From Candidatus Hydrogenedentota bacterium (GTDB taxonomy: Bacteria; Hydrogenedentota; Hydrogenedentia; Hydrogenedentales; CAITNO01), in contig JAKJCY010000012.1 in the NCBI GenBank assembly GCA_022706235.1, forward strand, positions 3,992 to 41,916: a stretch of DNA of 37,925 nt, written 5' to 3'. Below the pieces are notes generated by a model, which was not told where the DNA came from, made no database searches, and worked only from the letters and a program-made list of their open reading frames with translations. A program made the translations under genes and the position numbers. This document shows positions 19,321-28,500 of the stretch, piece after piece. The stretch's first letter is position 1. Every line of letters begins with the position of its first letter.

Positions 19321-19338
19321 TCATCATTACCCTACAAT
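19310..19338 (+). promoter_or_regulatory. sigma70-like promoter for lpxD
   Basis: TTGGAA (19310-19315) and TACAAT (19333-19338) have an optimal 17-bp spacer. Transcription would start about 65 nt before the lpxD ATG. The -35 element sits inside the right arm of a perfect inverted repeat. Confidence 0.5.
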
Positions 19339-19409
19339 AGTTACCGTATACACACGCCAGCAGCCATAGCCGGTTTACACGGTTGTTACAGCAGGAGAAT
19401 ACTCCCAGT

Positions 19410-20462
19410 ATGGAGATCAAGGTCCGGCAAATCGCGGAACTTGTGGGCGGCACGGTGCAAGGTGATCCGGAAACCGTGATTCACGGGGTAAATGGATTAC
19501 AGGAAGCCCGGCCGGGCGAAATCACGTTCGCGCGCAGCCCCCGTTATTTTGACCAGCTCCGCCTATCCAAAGCATCCGCCGCCCTCGTACCCTCCCCGGT
19601 TCCCGACGCCCCGATGGTAACGATCTGTGTGAAATATCCTGATATGGCCTTCCTGATGACGCTGAATCAACTGGCGCCTCCGCCTTCCCGCCCCCCTGCG
19701 GGTGTCCACCCCGGCGCCTGTATCGCGCCAGGGGTTCTCCTCGGAGCAGATGTCACGGTAAGTGCCTTTGTATACATTGATTCCGGGGCTGTCATCGGGG
19801 ACCGCACCGTGCTGTACCCTGGCGTGTACATCGGCCCTCGTTGCCGTATTGGCACCGATACCGTCCTCTACCCCAATGTCGTGGTCCGTGAGGACACGGA
19901 AATCGGTGCCCGGTGTGTCATTCATGCCGGCGCGTGCATCGGCAGTGACGGTTTCGGTTTTGCGGACCTGAGCGGACACTGGCACAAAATTCCCCAAACA
20001 GGAATAGTTGTAATAGGGGATGATGTTGAAATAGGAAGCAATACCGCCATAGATCGCGCAACCTTCGGTGAAACGCGGGTCGGTTCGGGTACGAAGATTG
20101 ACAATTTAGTTCAAATTGGGCACAATGTACAAGTAGGTGAACATTGTGCCATCGCCGGCAAAGCGGGTATCGCGGGCAGCGCCCGAATCGGCAATCATGT
20201 GCGCATCGGCGCGGATGCCGGAATAGCGGGCCATATTTCCATCGGCGACGGCGTGAGTGTAGGCGCCCGGGCCGGCGTGATGCGTTCCATACCGGAAAAT
20301 AAGACGGTATCAGGATTTCCCGCCATTGACCACAGTAGGCAGCGCCGGGTGATGGTGGCGCAACAGCGCACCCCCGAAATGCTGCATCAACTGGCCAGGA
20401 TCGAGCGGGATATCAAGGAGTTGAAAGACGATTTACACCATGAAACAACGGACAATCAGTGA
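19410..20462 (+). CDS. lpxD: UDP-3-O-acylglucosamine N-acyltransferase LpxD
   Basis: The third enzyme of lipid A synthesis: it transfers an acyl chain from ACP to the 2-amino group of UDP-3-O-acylglucosamine in the cytoplasm. The 350-aa protein has the N-terminal LpxD uridine-binding domain (~1-100, with PGEITFARSPRYFD). A left-handed beta-helix of hexapeptide repeats follows (~105-310), then a C-terminal helix. The catalytic histidine is H238 in VQIGHNVQVG. ATG 19410 is preferred because the family homology begins there (MEIKVRQIAELVGG) and AGGAG lies upstream at 19393-19397; a TTG at 19383 has no ribosome binding site. The next gene starts inside its last codons. Confidence 0.95.
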   Translation: MEIKVRQIAELVGGTVQGDPETVIHGVNGLQEARPGEITFARSPRYFDQLRLSKASAALVPSPVPDAPMVTICVKYPDMAFLMTLNQLAPPPSRPPAGVHPGACIAPGVLLGADVTVSAFVYIDSGAVIGDRTVLYPGVYIGPRCRIGTDTVLYPNVVVREDTEIGARCVIHAGACIGSDGFGFADLSGHWHKIPQTGIVVIGDDVEIGSNTAIDRATFGETRVGSGTKIDNLVQIGHNVQVGEHCAIAGKAGIAGSARIGNHVRIGADAGIAGHISIGDGVSVGARAGVMRSIPENKTVSGFPAIDHSRQRRVMVAQQRTPEMLHQLARIERDIKELKDDLHHETTDNQ

Positions 20463-21762
20463 AACGGTTTCCTATAACGGCGTGGGCCTGCATACGGGCA
20501 GCCTTACCACGGTGACCTTCAAGCCCGCTCCGGCGGACACGGGCATTGTGTTTTACAGGACGGACCTGGATGCGGCGCCGGCCATACCGGCGCTTGTGGA
20601 CAATGTTGTGGACGTGTCCCGGGGTACCACCATCGGCATCGGCGATGTCAAGATCCACACCATTGAACATGCCATGTCCAGTCTGGCGGGCCTGGGCATT
20701 GACAATCTCATCGTGGAAGTGGACGCGGACGAGATCCCCGTGGGAGACGGCAGCGCCCTTCCGGTCATGAATACGCTTCTCAAGGCAGGTATCGTCGAAT
20801 TGGAATCGGAAAAGCAATATATCCGCGTCGACCACCCGGTTTACTACCGCAAAGATGATGTGACGCTGAGCATTCTACCCTCCGACGACCTGCGCATTAC
20901 CATGACGATCGCCTATGACCATCCGACGGTAGGTACCCAGTACGCCTCTTTCACCATAACGGAGGACGCCTTTCGAAAGGAGCTCGCCCCGGCGCGCACG
21001 TTTTGCTTTCTCCGGGAAGTGAAGATGTTGCAGGAAGCGGGGCTCATCCGGGGCGGCAGCCTGGAAAGCGCCGTCGTTATCGGCGACAACGGCATTCTCA
21101 ATGACACGCTGCGTTTCCCGGACGAATTTGTGCGTCACAAGATATTGGACCTTCTGGGGGACACCTATCTGCTCGGCCATCCGCTCAAAGGCCATATCAT
21201 CGGCGCCAAGTGCGGCCACGAGAAGAACGTGAACTTTTCCAAGCAGATTCAAAAGGTTTTCGCCGGCACAAGACCGGAATTCCTGCTGCGCCCTTACAAG
21301 CAGAAGGTGCGTCGCACCCCGCCCGCGCTGGATGTGAACAAGATCATGAAAATCCTCCCCCACCGTTATCCTTTCCTTTTGGTGGACCGGATTTTAAGTT
21401 ACGAGCCCTTCAAAACCGTCACGGGCATTAAGAACGTCACGGTGAACGAGCCCTTTTTCCAGGGGCACTGGCCGCATATTCCTGTAATGCCCGGCGTCCT
21501 CATCATCGAGGCCATGGCGCAAGTGGCCGCCGTGCTGGTTTTCGGCGACAACGGGGAAACGAACGGCCGGCTGGCGTTTCTCATGGGCCTTGAAAAGGCG
21601 CGTTTCCGTGATACCGTGGTCCCGGGCGACCAACTGGTGCTGAAAGCGGAAATGATGCATTACCGGCATAATGCCTGCAAAATAAGGGCTTATGCGCTGG
21701 TGGACGACGCCATCGCCGCTGAGGCGGTGATGTCCTTCGGCATCATGCAACTGGAAGAATAG
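20440..21762 (+). CDS. lpxC/fabZ: Bifunctional LpxC deacetylase / FabZ dehydratase fusion
   Basis: A 440-aa fusion. Residues 1-~290 are LpxC, the zinc-dependent UDP-3-O-acyl-GlcNAc deacetylase that commits the cell to lipid A synthesis. Zinc ligands H77 (in TIEHAMSSLAGL), H233 and D237 (VRHKILDLLGD) and catalytic E76 are present, with H260 in KCGHEKN. Residues ~298-440 are FabZ, the (3R)-hydroxyacyl-ACP dehydratase, with H308 in LPHRYPFLLVDR and E357 in IIEAMAQ. Both active sites look intact. Such fusions are known in Bacteroidota, Chlorobi and several PVC lineages and balance lipid A with fatty-acid synthesis. The ATG overlaps lpxD by 23 nt. lpxA, often next in this order, does not follow here. 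Confidence 0.96.
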   Translation: MKQRTISETVSYNGVGLHTGSLTTVTFKPAPADTGIVFYRTDLDAAPAIPALVDNVVDVSRGTTIGIGDVKIHTIEHAMSSLAGLGIDNLIVEVDADEIPVGDGSALPVMNTLLKAGIVELESEKQYIRVDHPVYYRKDDVTLSILPSDDLRITMTIAYDHPTVGTQYASFTITEDAFRKELAPARTFCFLREVKMLQEAGLIRGGSLESAVVIGDNGILNDTLRFPDEFVRHKILDLLGDTYLLGHPLKGHIIGAKCGHEKNVNFSKQIQKVFAGTRPEFLLRPYKQKVRRTPPALDVNKIMKILPHRYPFLLVDRILSYEPFKTVTGIKNVTVNEPFFQGHWPHIPVMPGVLIIEAMAQVAAVLVFGDNGETNGRLAFLMGLEKARFRDTVVPGDQLVLKAEMMHYRHNACKIRAYALVDDAIAAEAVMSFGIMQLEE

Positions 21763-21789
21763 CCGTTCGCATCGGCAAAGGAAGACCTT

Positions 21790-22041
21790 TTGGCAAACAT
21801 CATCTTATACAGCGCGGACTTCTGCGGCGACTGCCGCACGTTACGCGCATGGATGGACCGGGAAGGTATCCCCTATGAACACCGGGATATCCGCAAACAC
21901 CCGGAGTATGCCGCGGAACTGGAGGAAAAGACCGGAAAACAGGGGGTACCCTATCTGATTATTGACGGGGAGTGGAAGCGCGGCTACGAACCGGGACGCG
22001 CCTTTACAGAGACCTTTGCCCGGTCCTTGTTCGGCCTCTAG
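21790..22041 (+). CDS. Glutaredoxin-like protein
   Basis: A small 83-aa thioredoxin-fold protein. It starts with the glutaredoxin strand (ANIILYSADFC) and carries a CGDC active-site motif (C12, C15), followed by KQGVPYLIIDG with the cis-proline loop typical of glutaredoxin, NrdH and UXX-star proteins. The start codon is TTG 21790; AAGGAAGA lies about 5 nt upstream and no in-frame ATG is available. It lies 27 nt after lpxC-fabZ on the same strand, so it is probably the last gene of that transcript. The substrate is unknown; thiol-disulfide exchange is inferred from the motif. Confidence 0.85.
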   Translation: MANIILYSADFCGDCRTLRAWMDREGIPYEHRDIRKHPEYAAELEEKTGKQGVPYLIIDGEWKRGYEPGRAFTETFARSLFGL

Positions 22042-22057
22042 CCTTCGTGCCGCCAGG

Positions 22058-23161
22058 TCAGTCCGCGGCGATGGCGTCCAGTTCCAATTCGAAGAGCAAA
22101 TCGTCCCGGCAAATATCCGTATGGGCGAGAATGCCGGGGAGGCGCGGCATGCCGCGTTCGCGCATGCAGGCCGCCAATTCACCGGTATCTTCAGCGTGTT
22201 TAAAGTAGGCAATGGACCGTGAAACACTGTTCCAGTCCATGCCGCGGGATTCCAGAATGGCCTGAATAACATCCAGCGTCAGTTGAACCTGTGCGCGGAT
22301 ATCACCGATATGTACGCTCGCTCCGGAAGGTTCAATACTTGCGGTGCCGGACACAAACAGGCGGTGTACCCCGCCCGTGGCGAATTCCACGGCGCGGCTG
22401 AAGGCGCTTCCATATTCAAAGGAAGGCCGCTGCAGGGGCGAAGGCACTTCCACAAGGGCGGCCTTGTTTTCCGGATACGCCATCGCTATCAGTCCGCCCG
22501 TGAGCGCGGCCCCGCCGCCGTTCCAGCAGCCGATGCCCGTACTTGCCGGCACAAGCCGGTCTAACAAGTTGCGCTCCATAAAGAACGCCGTGCGCACCGC
22601 GTTAAAAACATCGTACCATTCCAGCATATCCCGGTTATAAAACCAGGTGCGCGCGACATGCGTGAAATCCATGCCCACTTCGCCCAGGGCGCGCTCCATG
22701 AGATGAAACACTTCCCGCGTCTGCTCTTTGCGGGATGCGGAACAATCTTGCGGCACGATGCCGCCCAGGCGGCAGTATTGAACGCCGTTCACACGGTAGG
22801 AAACGCCTGCCAATGTGCTGCCAAGGCGCAGCGGAACGACTTCGGGCCCTGCGATAGCCCGCGCAAGAACGCCATAGAAAGACGCGGCATGGGCCTTGCG
22901 GCCTTCCAGCCAGGTGACGGGACACGGTAATGGGCCAAAAGCATCCTGCACTACGGGCAGGGCGTCACCGGGAACGCCGAACACATCCAGCGAAAGGGGA
23001 ATCGCCCCTTTCTCTTGTATGACCCGCGCCAGGCGCTGACAGTCCGCCTGAAACGCTTCCGTAGCCTGCCCCTGCACGGCCAAATAATAGTGAACACTTC
23101 CGGGGCGCTCCATGGAAACGACTTGCACATCATCATCCAGATTTTTGGTAAGCACATTCAT
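22058..23161 (-). CDS. Chorismatase (FkbO/Hyg5)-like protein with RidA-fold C-terminal domain
   Basis: A 367-aa cytoplasmic protein. The C-terminal half resembles the RidA/YjgF-fold domain of chorismatases and related proteins: THVARTWFYNRDMLEWYDVFN, SGTASIEPSG and HIGDIRAQVQLTLD. The N-terminal ~160 residues resemble the chorismatase N-terminal domain. Chorismatases hydrolyse chorismate for secondary metabolism. The catalytic residues are not fully assignable by eye, so a different small-molecule hydrolase or deaminase is possible. ATG 23161 is used; an adjacent in-frame TTG at 23164 would give a better spacing (9 nt) from AAGGAA. It converges with the glutaredoxin-like gene (16-nt gap). No biosynthetic cluster surrounds it. 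Confidence 0.7.
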   Translation of the reverse strand: MNVLTKNLDDDVQVVSMERPGSVHYYLAVQGQATEAFQADCQRLARVIQEKGAIPLSLDVFGVPGDALPVVQDAFGPLPCPVTWLEGRKAHAASFYGVLARAIAGPEVVPLRLGSTLAGVSYRVNGVQYCRLGGIVPQDCSASRKEQTREVFHLMERALGEVGMDFTHVARTWFYNRDMLEWYDVFNAVRTAFFMERNLLDRLVPASTGIGCWNGGGAALTGGLIAMAYPENKAALVEVPSPLQRPSFEYGSAFSRAVEFATGGVHRLFVSGTASIEPSGASVHIGDIRAQVQLTLDVIQAILESRGMDWNSVSRSIAYFKHAEDTGELAACMRERGMPRLPGILAHTDICRDDLLFELELDAIAAD

Positions 23162-23212
23162 CAATAAACTATATTCCTTAACCCCCTGGTTCTGTTGTTA
23201 AACACCGCCCCC

Positions 23213-23450
23213 ACGGGGAAGTTCCCCAAAAACCTCAATCTCCGAAAACGCGCGACCCGACTTGAGACAAGGCTCCAGCGTTCCGTTAACACAAGATGCC
23301 ACCCGGATACGCACACGGCGCAAAGGCGGCGCTTGGCCCGAAGGCAATGCGCCCCGGACCGGAACGGTCACCACAAAGCGTCCTGCGTTCTTTTCCGGAC
23401 AAAGGCCGCCCTGTGCATCGCCGAACCTTTTACAGGGAAAGCACGTAGGC
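23213..23450 (-). pseudogene. Possible stranded C-terminal fragment of a discoidin-like domain
   Basis: Between the cytochrome gene and the chorismatase-like gene, one minus-strand frame reads GRFVVTVPVRG, then RRVRIRVASCVNG and SGRAFSEIEVFGE before a TAA. The ending AFSEIEVFG is typical of F5/8-type C (galactose-binding) domains. The segment has no convincing start and overlaps the last ~20 nt of the cytochrome gene in another frame. It may be the frameshifted tail of that gene or what is left of a deleted one. It could also be an open frame without meaning. Confidence 0.35.
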
Positions 23451-25274
23451 GACCAGGTCGTCCAACGGCTCCGCACTCAACCCGGAGGTCTTTCCATGAC
23501 GGTCTTCCGTGTTGCAGGTGGTGAGCAGATCATGGAGGGTGGCGGCGCGGCCGTCATGGAGATAAGGCGCGGTGCGCCAGACCTCAACCAGTGTGGGGGT
23601 GTCCACCGGCTTGCCTTCATCCAGGCCTTTCGTAAATCCCAAATTGTGGAGTTTCAAATCGGTAAATAAGGGCTCCGGATGGCATACGGCGCATCCTGCC
23701 TGTGAAAAGACTTCTTTGCCGCGTGTCGCGGCTTCGCTCAGCGCCCCGCCTTCCAGTTGCGGGCTGGGCACCGGCTTCATAGACTTAAGATACCTATCAA
23801 TGGCAACAGCGTCTTCTTCGGGCCGGACCGCGAACTGTATGTATTTGATGCCGGCACGCACGGCAAGTTCCGCCTGGTCGCGAACGCCCAGCGCCATAAC
23901 CGGCGGTGTCTGATGCGACAACAGCATGCTGCGGCTGTTTTTAGGATTACCAATGCCGTCATTCATGAGATCCCAGTTCAGACCATCAACCCGGGCATCG
24001 GGATGGCAGCTGGCGCAGCTTTGCCAGTGTTGAAAACACAGGGCGGCATCGTTGAAATAGATCTCACCCTGCCGTTCGGGCGTTATTGCCTGAGCCTCGC
24101 TCAACGCGGTCTGAATAATATCACGCTTGCCCTGGGATTCCAAGGGGACTTCGGTGATGCTGTCGGAGAAATAGAGCGGCACATAGGCTTTTGTATTGTC
24201 CAGCCAGAGCGCCCGGGGCCCGATGCCGGGCAACTTAACACGCGTGCGCAGCCCCACAAGAAAGGCCAGGTTGTTCGGCACGGCGGCGGCGTCTTTTTCG
24301 TTCAGTTGCGCCAGGCGGTCGTGCAAGGATGCCCGGTCCAGAATGCTCAGTTCATGGGTGCCCGCATGGGTAACGCACAGGAAGCGCCCGTCGGGGGTAC
24401 AGGCCACGGCGCTGGGGTTGGCGGCGCCCAAATCCACATCATCCAGAAGGACCGTGTTGATGAGGCGCTTCTCTTTGGCGTCCAGAATACTCAGGGCGTT
24501 GGTATTCATCCAGCCCCGTTCCAACTGCGTGGTAGGCAGGTGATACCGTCCCAAAATATGGGCCACATACACATATTCACCGCCGGGAGACGGGCAGATA
24601 CCGCGCAGGGCGGTGCTCCCGTTCGGCAGCGGTACCGGCGGCGCGGCTTCCAGCGTCACCGTATCGATTACGGTTACACCCGCCGAGGTATAGTCGCCGT
24701 CGGAGGCGCCCGCCGGCAAATGGTTCGCCACGAAAAGCAGCGCACCGCCGGCGGCAAGCGTCATGGCTACCGGTTCCCGGGGAACGGGAATCTTAGAAAG
24801 GACACTATTCGTTGCGGGGTCCACTACCGCAACGGTGTTATCGAAACGGTTCGCCACGAACACACGGTCGCCCGCCGGGCTGACAACAACGGCCACCGGC
24901 GTATGACCGGTCGGCACCCGGGCAGTCACGGCCCCCGTCGCCACGTCCGCCACCAGCAGAGCGCCGTCGGACGACGCTCCGGCAATGTACAAGGTTTTCC
25001 CATCCGGAGACAGGGCCAACCCTTCAGGAGCGAGGGGCAATTCGATGCGGCGCGCCACCGTTTTCGAAGCGCCATCGAAGACGGCCACCGTATTGGAACC
25101 GTATTCCGAGACATACAAGGTGGTTCCGGCGGTATCTCCCGCCACGGCCGAAGGGGAACGGTACTGTTGCGCCATTGCGGAACAAGAAAGAACCAGCAAT
25201 AAGGCCGTAAGCAACAATTCTCCGCACAAGAATTGTCGCACCATGTTATTTGGCATGAGTGTCCTGCTTTTCAT
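23430..25274 (-). CDS. Secreted YVTN beta-propeller / di-haem cytochrome c (cytochrome c peroxidase-like)
   Basis: A 614-aa exported protein. After a signal peptide (LLLTALLLVLSCSAMA), residues ~30-375 form a YVTN/lactonase-type beta-propeller (TLYVSEYGSNTVAVFDG, LALSPDGKTLYIAG, VVVSPAGDRVFVANRFDN). The C-terminal ~230 residues carry two haem c sites, C420-A-S-C-H424 and C528-A-V-C-H532. The downstream sequence TPTLVEVWRTAPYLHDGR is typical of the cytochrome c peroxidase/MauG family. It probably acts in periplasmic electron transfer or peroxide/oxidative chemistry. ATG 25274 is chosen for GGAAAGG just upstream; ATG 25256 with its own AGGA is a close alternative. It diverges from the NHL/HZS-like di-haem gene, suggesting related roles. 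The substrate is unknown. Confidence 0.85.
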   Translation of the reverse strand: MKSRTLMPNNMVRQFLCGELLLTALLLVLSCSAMAQQYRSPSAVAGDTAGTTLYVSEYGSNTVAVFDGASKTVARRIELPLAPEGLALSPDGKTLYIAGASSDGALLVADVATGAVTARVPTGHTPVAVVVSPAGDRVFVANRFDNTVAVVDPATNSVLSKIPVPREPVAMTLAAGGALLFVANHLPAGASDGDYTSAGVTVIDTVTLEAAPPVPLPNGSTALRGICPSPGGEYVYVAHILGRYHLPTTQLERGWMNTNALSILDAKEKRLINTVLLDDVDLGAANPSAVACTPDGRFLCVTHAGTHELSILDRASLHDRLAQLNEKDAAAVPNNLAFLVGLRTRVKLPGIGPRALWLDNTKAYVPLYFSDSITEVPLESQGKRDIIQTALSEAQAITPERQGEIYFNDAALCFQHWQSCASCHPDARVDGLNWDLMNDGIGNPKNSRSMLLSHQTPPVMALGVRDQAELAVRAGIKYIQFAVRPEEDAVAIDRYLKSMKPVPSPQLEGGALSEAATRGKEVFSQAGCAVCHPEPLFTDLKLHNLGFTKGLDEGKPVDTPTLVEVWRTAPYLHDGRAATLHDLLTTCNTEDRHGKTSGLSAEPLDDLVAYVLSL

Positions 25275-25459
25275 CGTTACCCTTTCCAAGATTATGACTG
25301 GTCCCAGCCTGATTATGTTTCACATCCCCGAATCTGCCATCACAAGACGGGCAAATTGCGCCAAAACAGGACATCAGTATGCCATAAACAGGGCGCTCCA
25401 TCAAAAAGTCTTTTCGGAGAACTCTTCCGTAAAACAGGGCGCTGTCGACAGGAAAAATC

Positions 25460-25486
25460 TTGCACAAGGACCGCTTATGGTACACT
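25460..25486 (+). promoter_or_regulatory. Weak sigma70-like promoter for the NHL/HZS-like gene
   Basis: TTGCAC (25460-25465) and TACACT (25481-25486), with a short 15-bp spacer (16 bp if the -35 is read as CTTGCA), lie 55 nt before the ATG at 25542. The match is modest, but it is the best in the 267-nt divergent gap. Confidence 0.35.
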
Positions 25487-25541
25487 AGAAGAGCACGCTG
25501 TATTCTTAAATTTCATCCCCAAACCGAGAGGTCTAGTCAGA

Positions 25542-28500
25542 ATGATGAAACTGACCAATAAAATCCCGTGCATTATCGTATGCGTGTGCGTCACAGCATC
25601 CATCGGCGCCTCGGCTGCGGACGCCCCGGACCGACTGATGACCCTGGAAGGCTTTGCCCAGCCGGAGTGCGTCGTTGTTGATCCGGAAAGCGGTGCCGCC
25701 TACGTCTCTAACATAAATTCCAAGGAAGAAACATATTGGCAGGACACGGAAGCGGGCTTTCTGTCACGGTTGAAAGCCGACGGCTCCCTGGACACACTCA
25801 AATGGCAGGAAAGTACGGTGGAATTCCCCATCCATCAGCCCAAAGGCATGTGTATTTTAAACGGCACTCTGTATGTGGCCGACAATACGCGGGTCCTTTC
25901 CTTTTCCCTGCCCGATGGCAGGGACAAGGCCGTATACCCCGTTCTCGATGCGCAACGTCTCAATGACATGGCGGCGGGTGAAGGCAAGGTTTACGTAACC
26001 GATGTCGCCTCCGGCAAAATAGTACGCCTGGACACGAGCGGCCGGGGCAATCATGACGTTGTGGCTCGCATTGAGGGGGTAAACGGCATCACGCTTCGGG
26101 ATGGCGCCATGTATGCCGTGTCGTGGACCCGGCATGAGGTATACGGGCCTCCCACGGACGGTTCACTCCCCCCTGTGCCGTTCGGGCTGGCCGGGCATTT
26201 CACCAACCTGGACGGCATAGAAACCCTTCCGGACGGCCGTTTTATTGTCTCGGATTTTACAGGCAATAAAGTCGCAATCATTTCCGCCGACCGACGCACC
26301 GTCAACACGCTTTGCACCCTCCCCACACCCGCCGATATCGGTCTTGACCCGGGCGGCAACCGCCTGTATATACCACAGATGAACAGCGGCACCGTCGTTC
26401 TCCTCGCCTTGCACCCGGAAGGTGAAGCAACGCCCCTTTCTTCCGTGCGAGACCGCGAATTTGAGGAACTTAAACGCCAGATTCAGGACCGTCCGAACTG
26501 GGATAACGCGCGTCTTGCCCGCGAGGCCCATCGTCCCGAGGCACTGGTGCTGGAATCGGACCGCACACCGGTGGACATTGTCTGGCGCCGCACAAAGGCC
26601 CTGCTGGAACACCTGCGTTCCCTGGAAAACGGCCCCGATTTGACCGAAGAGGCGACGGCTTTGGACCGGCTCCGTCTGTCCGTGACCGAAACCCGGGATG
26701 AAGCCGCCCGGCACGCCCTGTTTCACGAGATTTGCGCCCTGCGACGCCAAATCGCCTTTTCAAATCCCCTGCTGGATTTTGACCGTATCCTGTTCCTGAA
26801 ACGGCACAAGTCCATTTTTGAGCATATGTGCGACCAGTATTACGGCATCACGGCGCGCCCCGGCGGCGGCATGTATATTCTTGAAAACGCCTTTAGTGAC
26901 GCGCCCCGGGCGCGGGACCTGCTCGCCGATGCCGTGGTGGAAACGGGACGCCTGCAGGGGCAACACCTGCGGGGGGGTACGAGCCCGGCAACGCTTTCCT
27001 ATGACGGCGAAGGCGTACTGACCGAATCAGGCGACCCGGGCGGCGGCGCGTTTCTTTCGCCGGACCTGTCCTATGACGGAAAACAGGTCTTGTTTTGTTA
27101 TGTGGAGTGCCGGGGCGACCCCCGCCACCAGTACCGCCGGGAGGAACAAGGCAACTATTGGAGTGAGCACTGGGACCCGGGCCGGGCTTACCATATCTTC
27201 AAGGTGAACGCGGACGGCACCGGCCTGACCCAACTGACGGACGGCACGTGCAATGACATTCATCCCTGCTGGCTTCCCGACGGGCGCGTGGCGTTTGTAT
27301 CGGAGCGGCGAGGCGGATTTCTGCGTTGCGGGCGGGTGTGTCCCACCTATACCCTGTACCAGATGCACGCCGACGGTTCCTTCGTCCGCCCGCTCAGCTA
27401 CCACGAGACTCATGAATGGCTGCCCAGCGTGGACCACCACGGCATGATCGTGTACACGCGCTGGGACTATGTGGACCGGGACAGCGACATCGCGCACCAC
27501 TTGTGGCTAACCTATCCCGACGGGCGCGATCCGCGTGGCCCCCACGGCAATTATCCCCGCCTTCGCGAACTCCGGCCCTGGATGGAAATGTCCATCCGCG
27601 CCATTCCCGGCTCTTCCAAGTACATCGCCACGGCGGCGACCCACCACGGGCAGCATTTCGGCTCACTGATTACCATTGACCTGCGCCAGGAAGACGACGC
27701 TTCCACGGGCCAGATTCGGCGCATCACGCCGGAAGCCATGTTCCCCGAGGCGGAATCGGCGCCGGGAGTGCCCCACACCCCGCGCGGCAAAGGAAACAAC
27801 GGCCAGGTCTACGGCACGCCCTGGCCGCTCAACGAGGATTTTTACCTGGCCGTGTACGATCCGGGGCAACAGCACCATGACCTGTACCTCGTGGACAGTT
27901 TCGGCAACCGGGAACTCCTCTATCGCGACCCGGACATTGCGTGTTCCAATCCGGTCCCCCTGAGACCGCGATCTGTGCCGCCGGTCATTCCGGTGCAAAC
28001 GCGCTATGCCGACCCGCCGCAGGAACAACCGGACACGGGCACGATTGCCGTCATGAATGTCTATGATTCACTTCGTCCATTTCCGGAAGGCACCCGGCTC
28101 AAGGAATTGCGCCTGATACAGCTGTTCGCCAAATCCACCCCCCATCCCGATGACCCGTGGGTCGGCGCCGGCGACCAGTCCGTGGCCCGGGGCTCCCTGG
28201 GCACGGTTCCCATCGAAGAGGACGGCAGCGTGTATTTTGAAGCGCCCGCCGGCGTCAGTTTTTACTTTCAGGCCCTGGATGAACGGGGTCTCGCCGTGCA
28301 GACCATGCAATCGGACACCTATCTTCATCCCGGCGAACACCTGTCCTGCACGGGCTGCCATGAGCCCAAACAACAATCACCGGCGCTCCCGCCCCGGTCG
28401 CCGCTGGCCCTGCGGAAACCGCCCGCCAAACTGACACCCGAACCTGACGGGTCCTACCCCTTGCAGTTCTCCCGGCTGGTGCAACCCGTACTTGACGCGC

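Noticed and set aside
23757-25202. Plus-strand open frame (481 codons) opposite the propeller-cytochrome gene
   Set aside because: The His/Arg/Gly-rich translation is typical of an antisense reading, and the minus-strand gene has haem motifs and a signal peptide.
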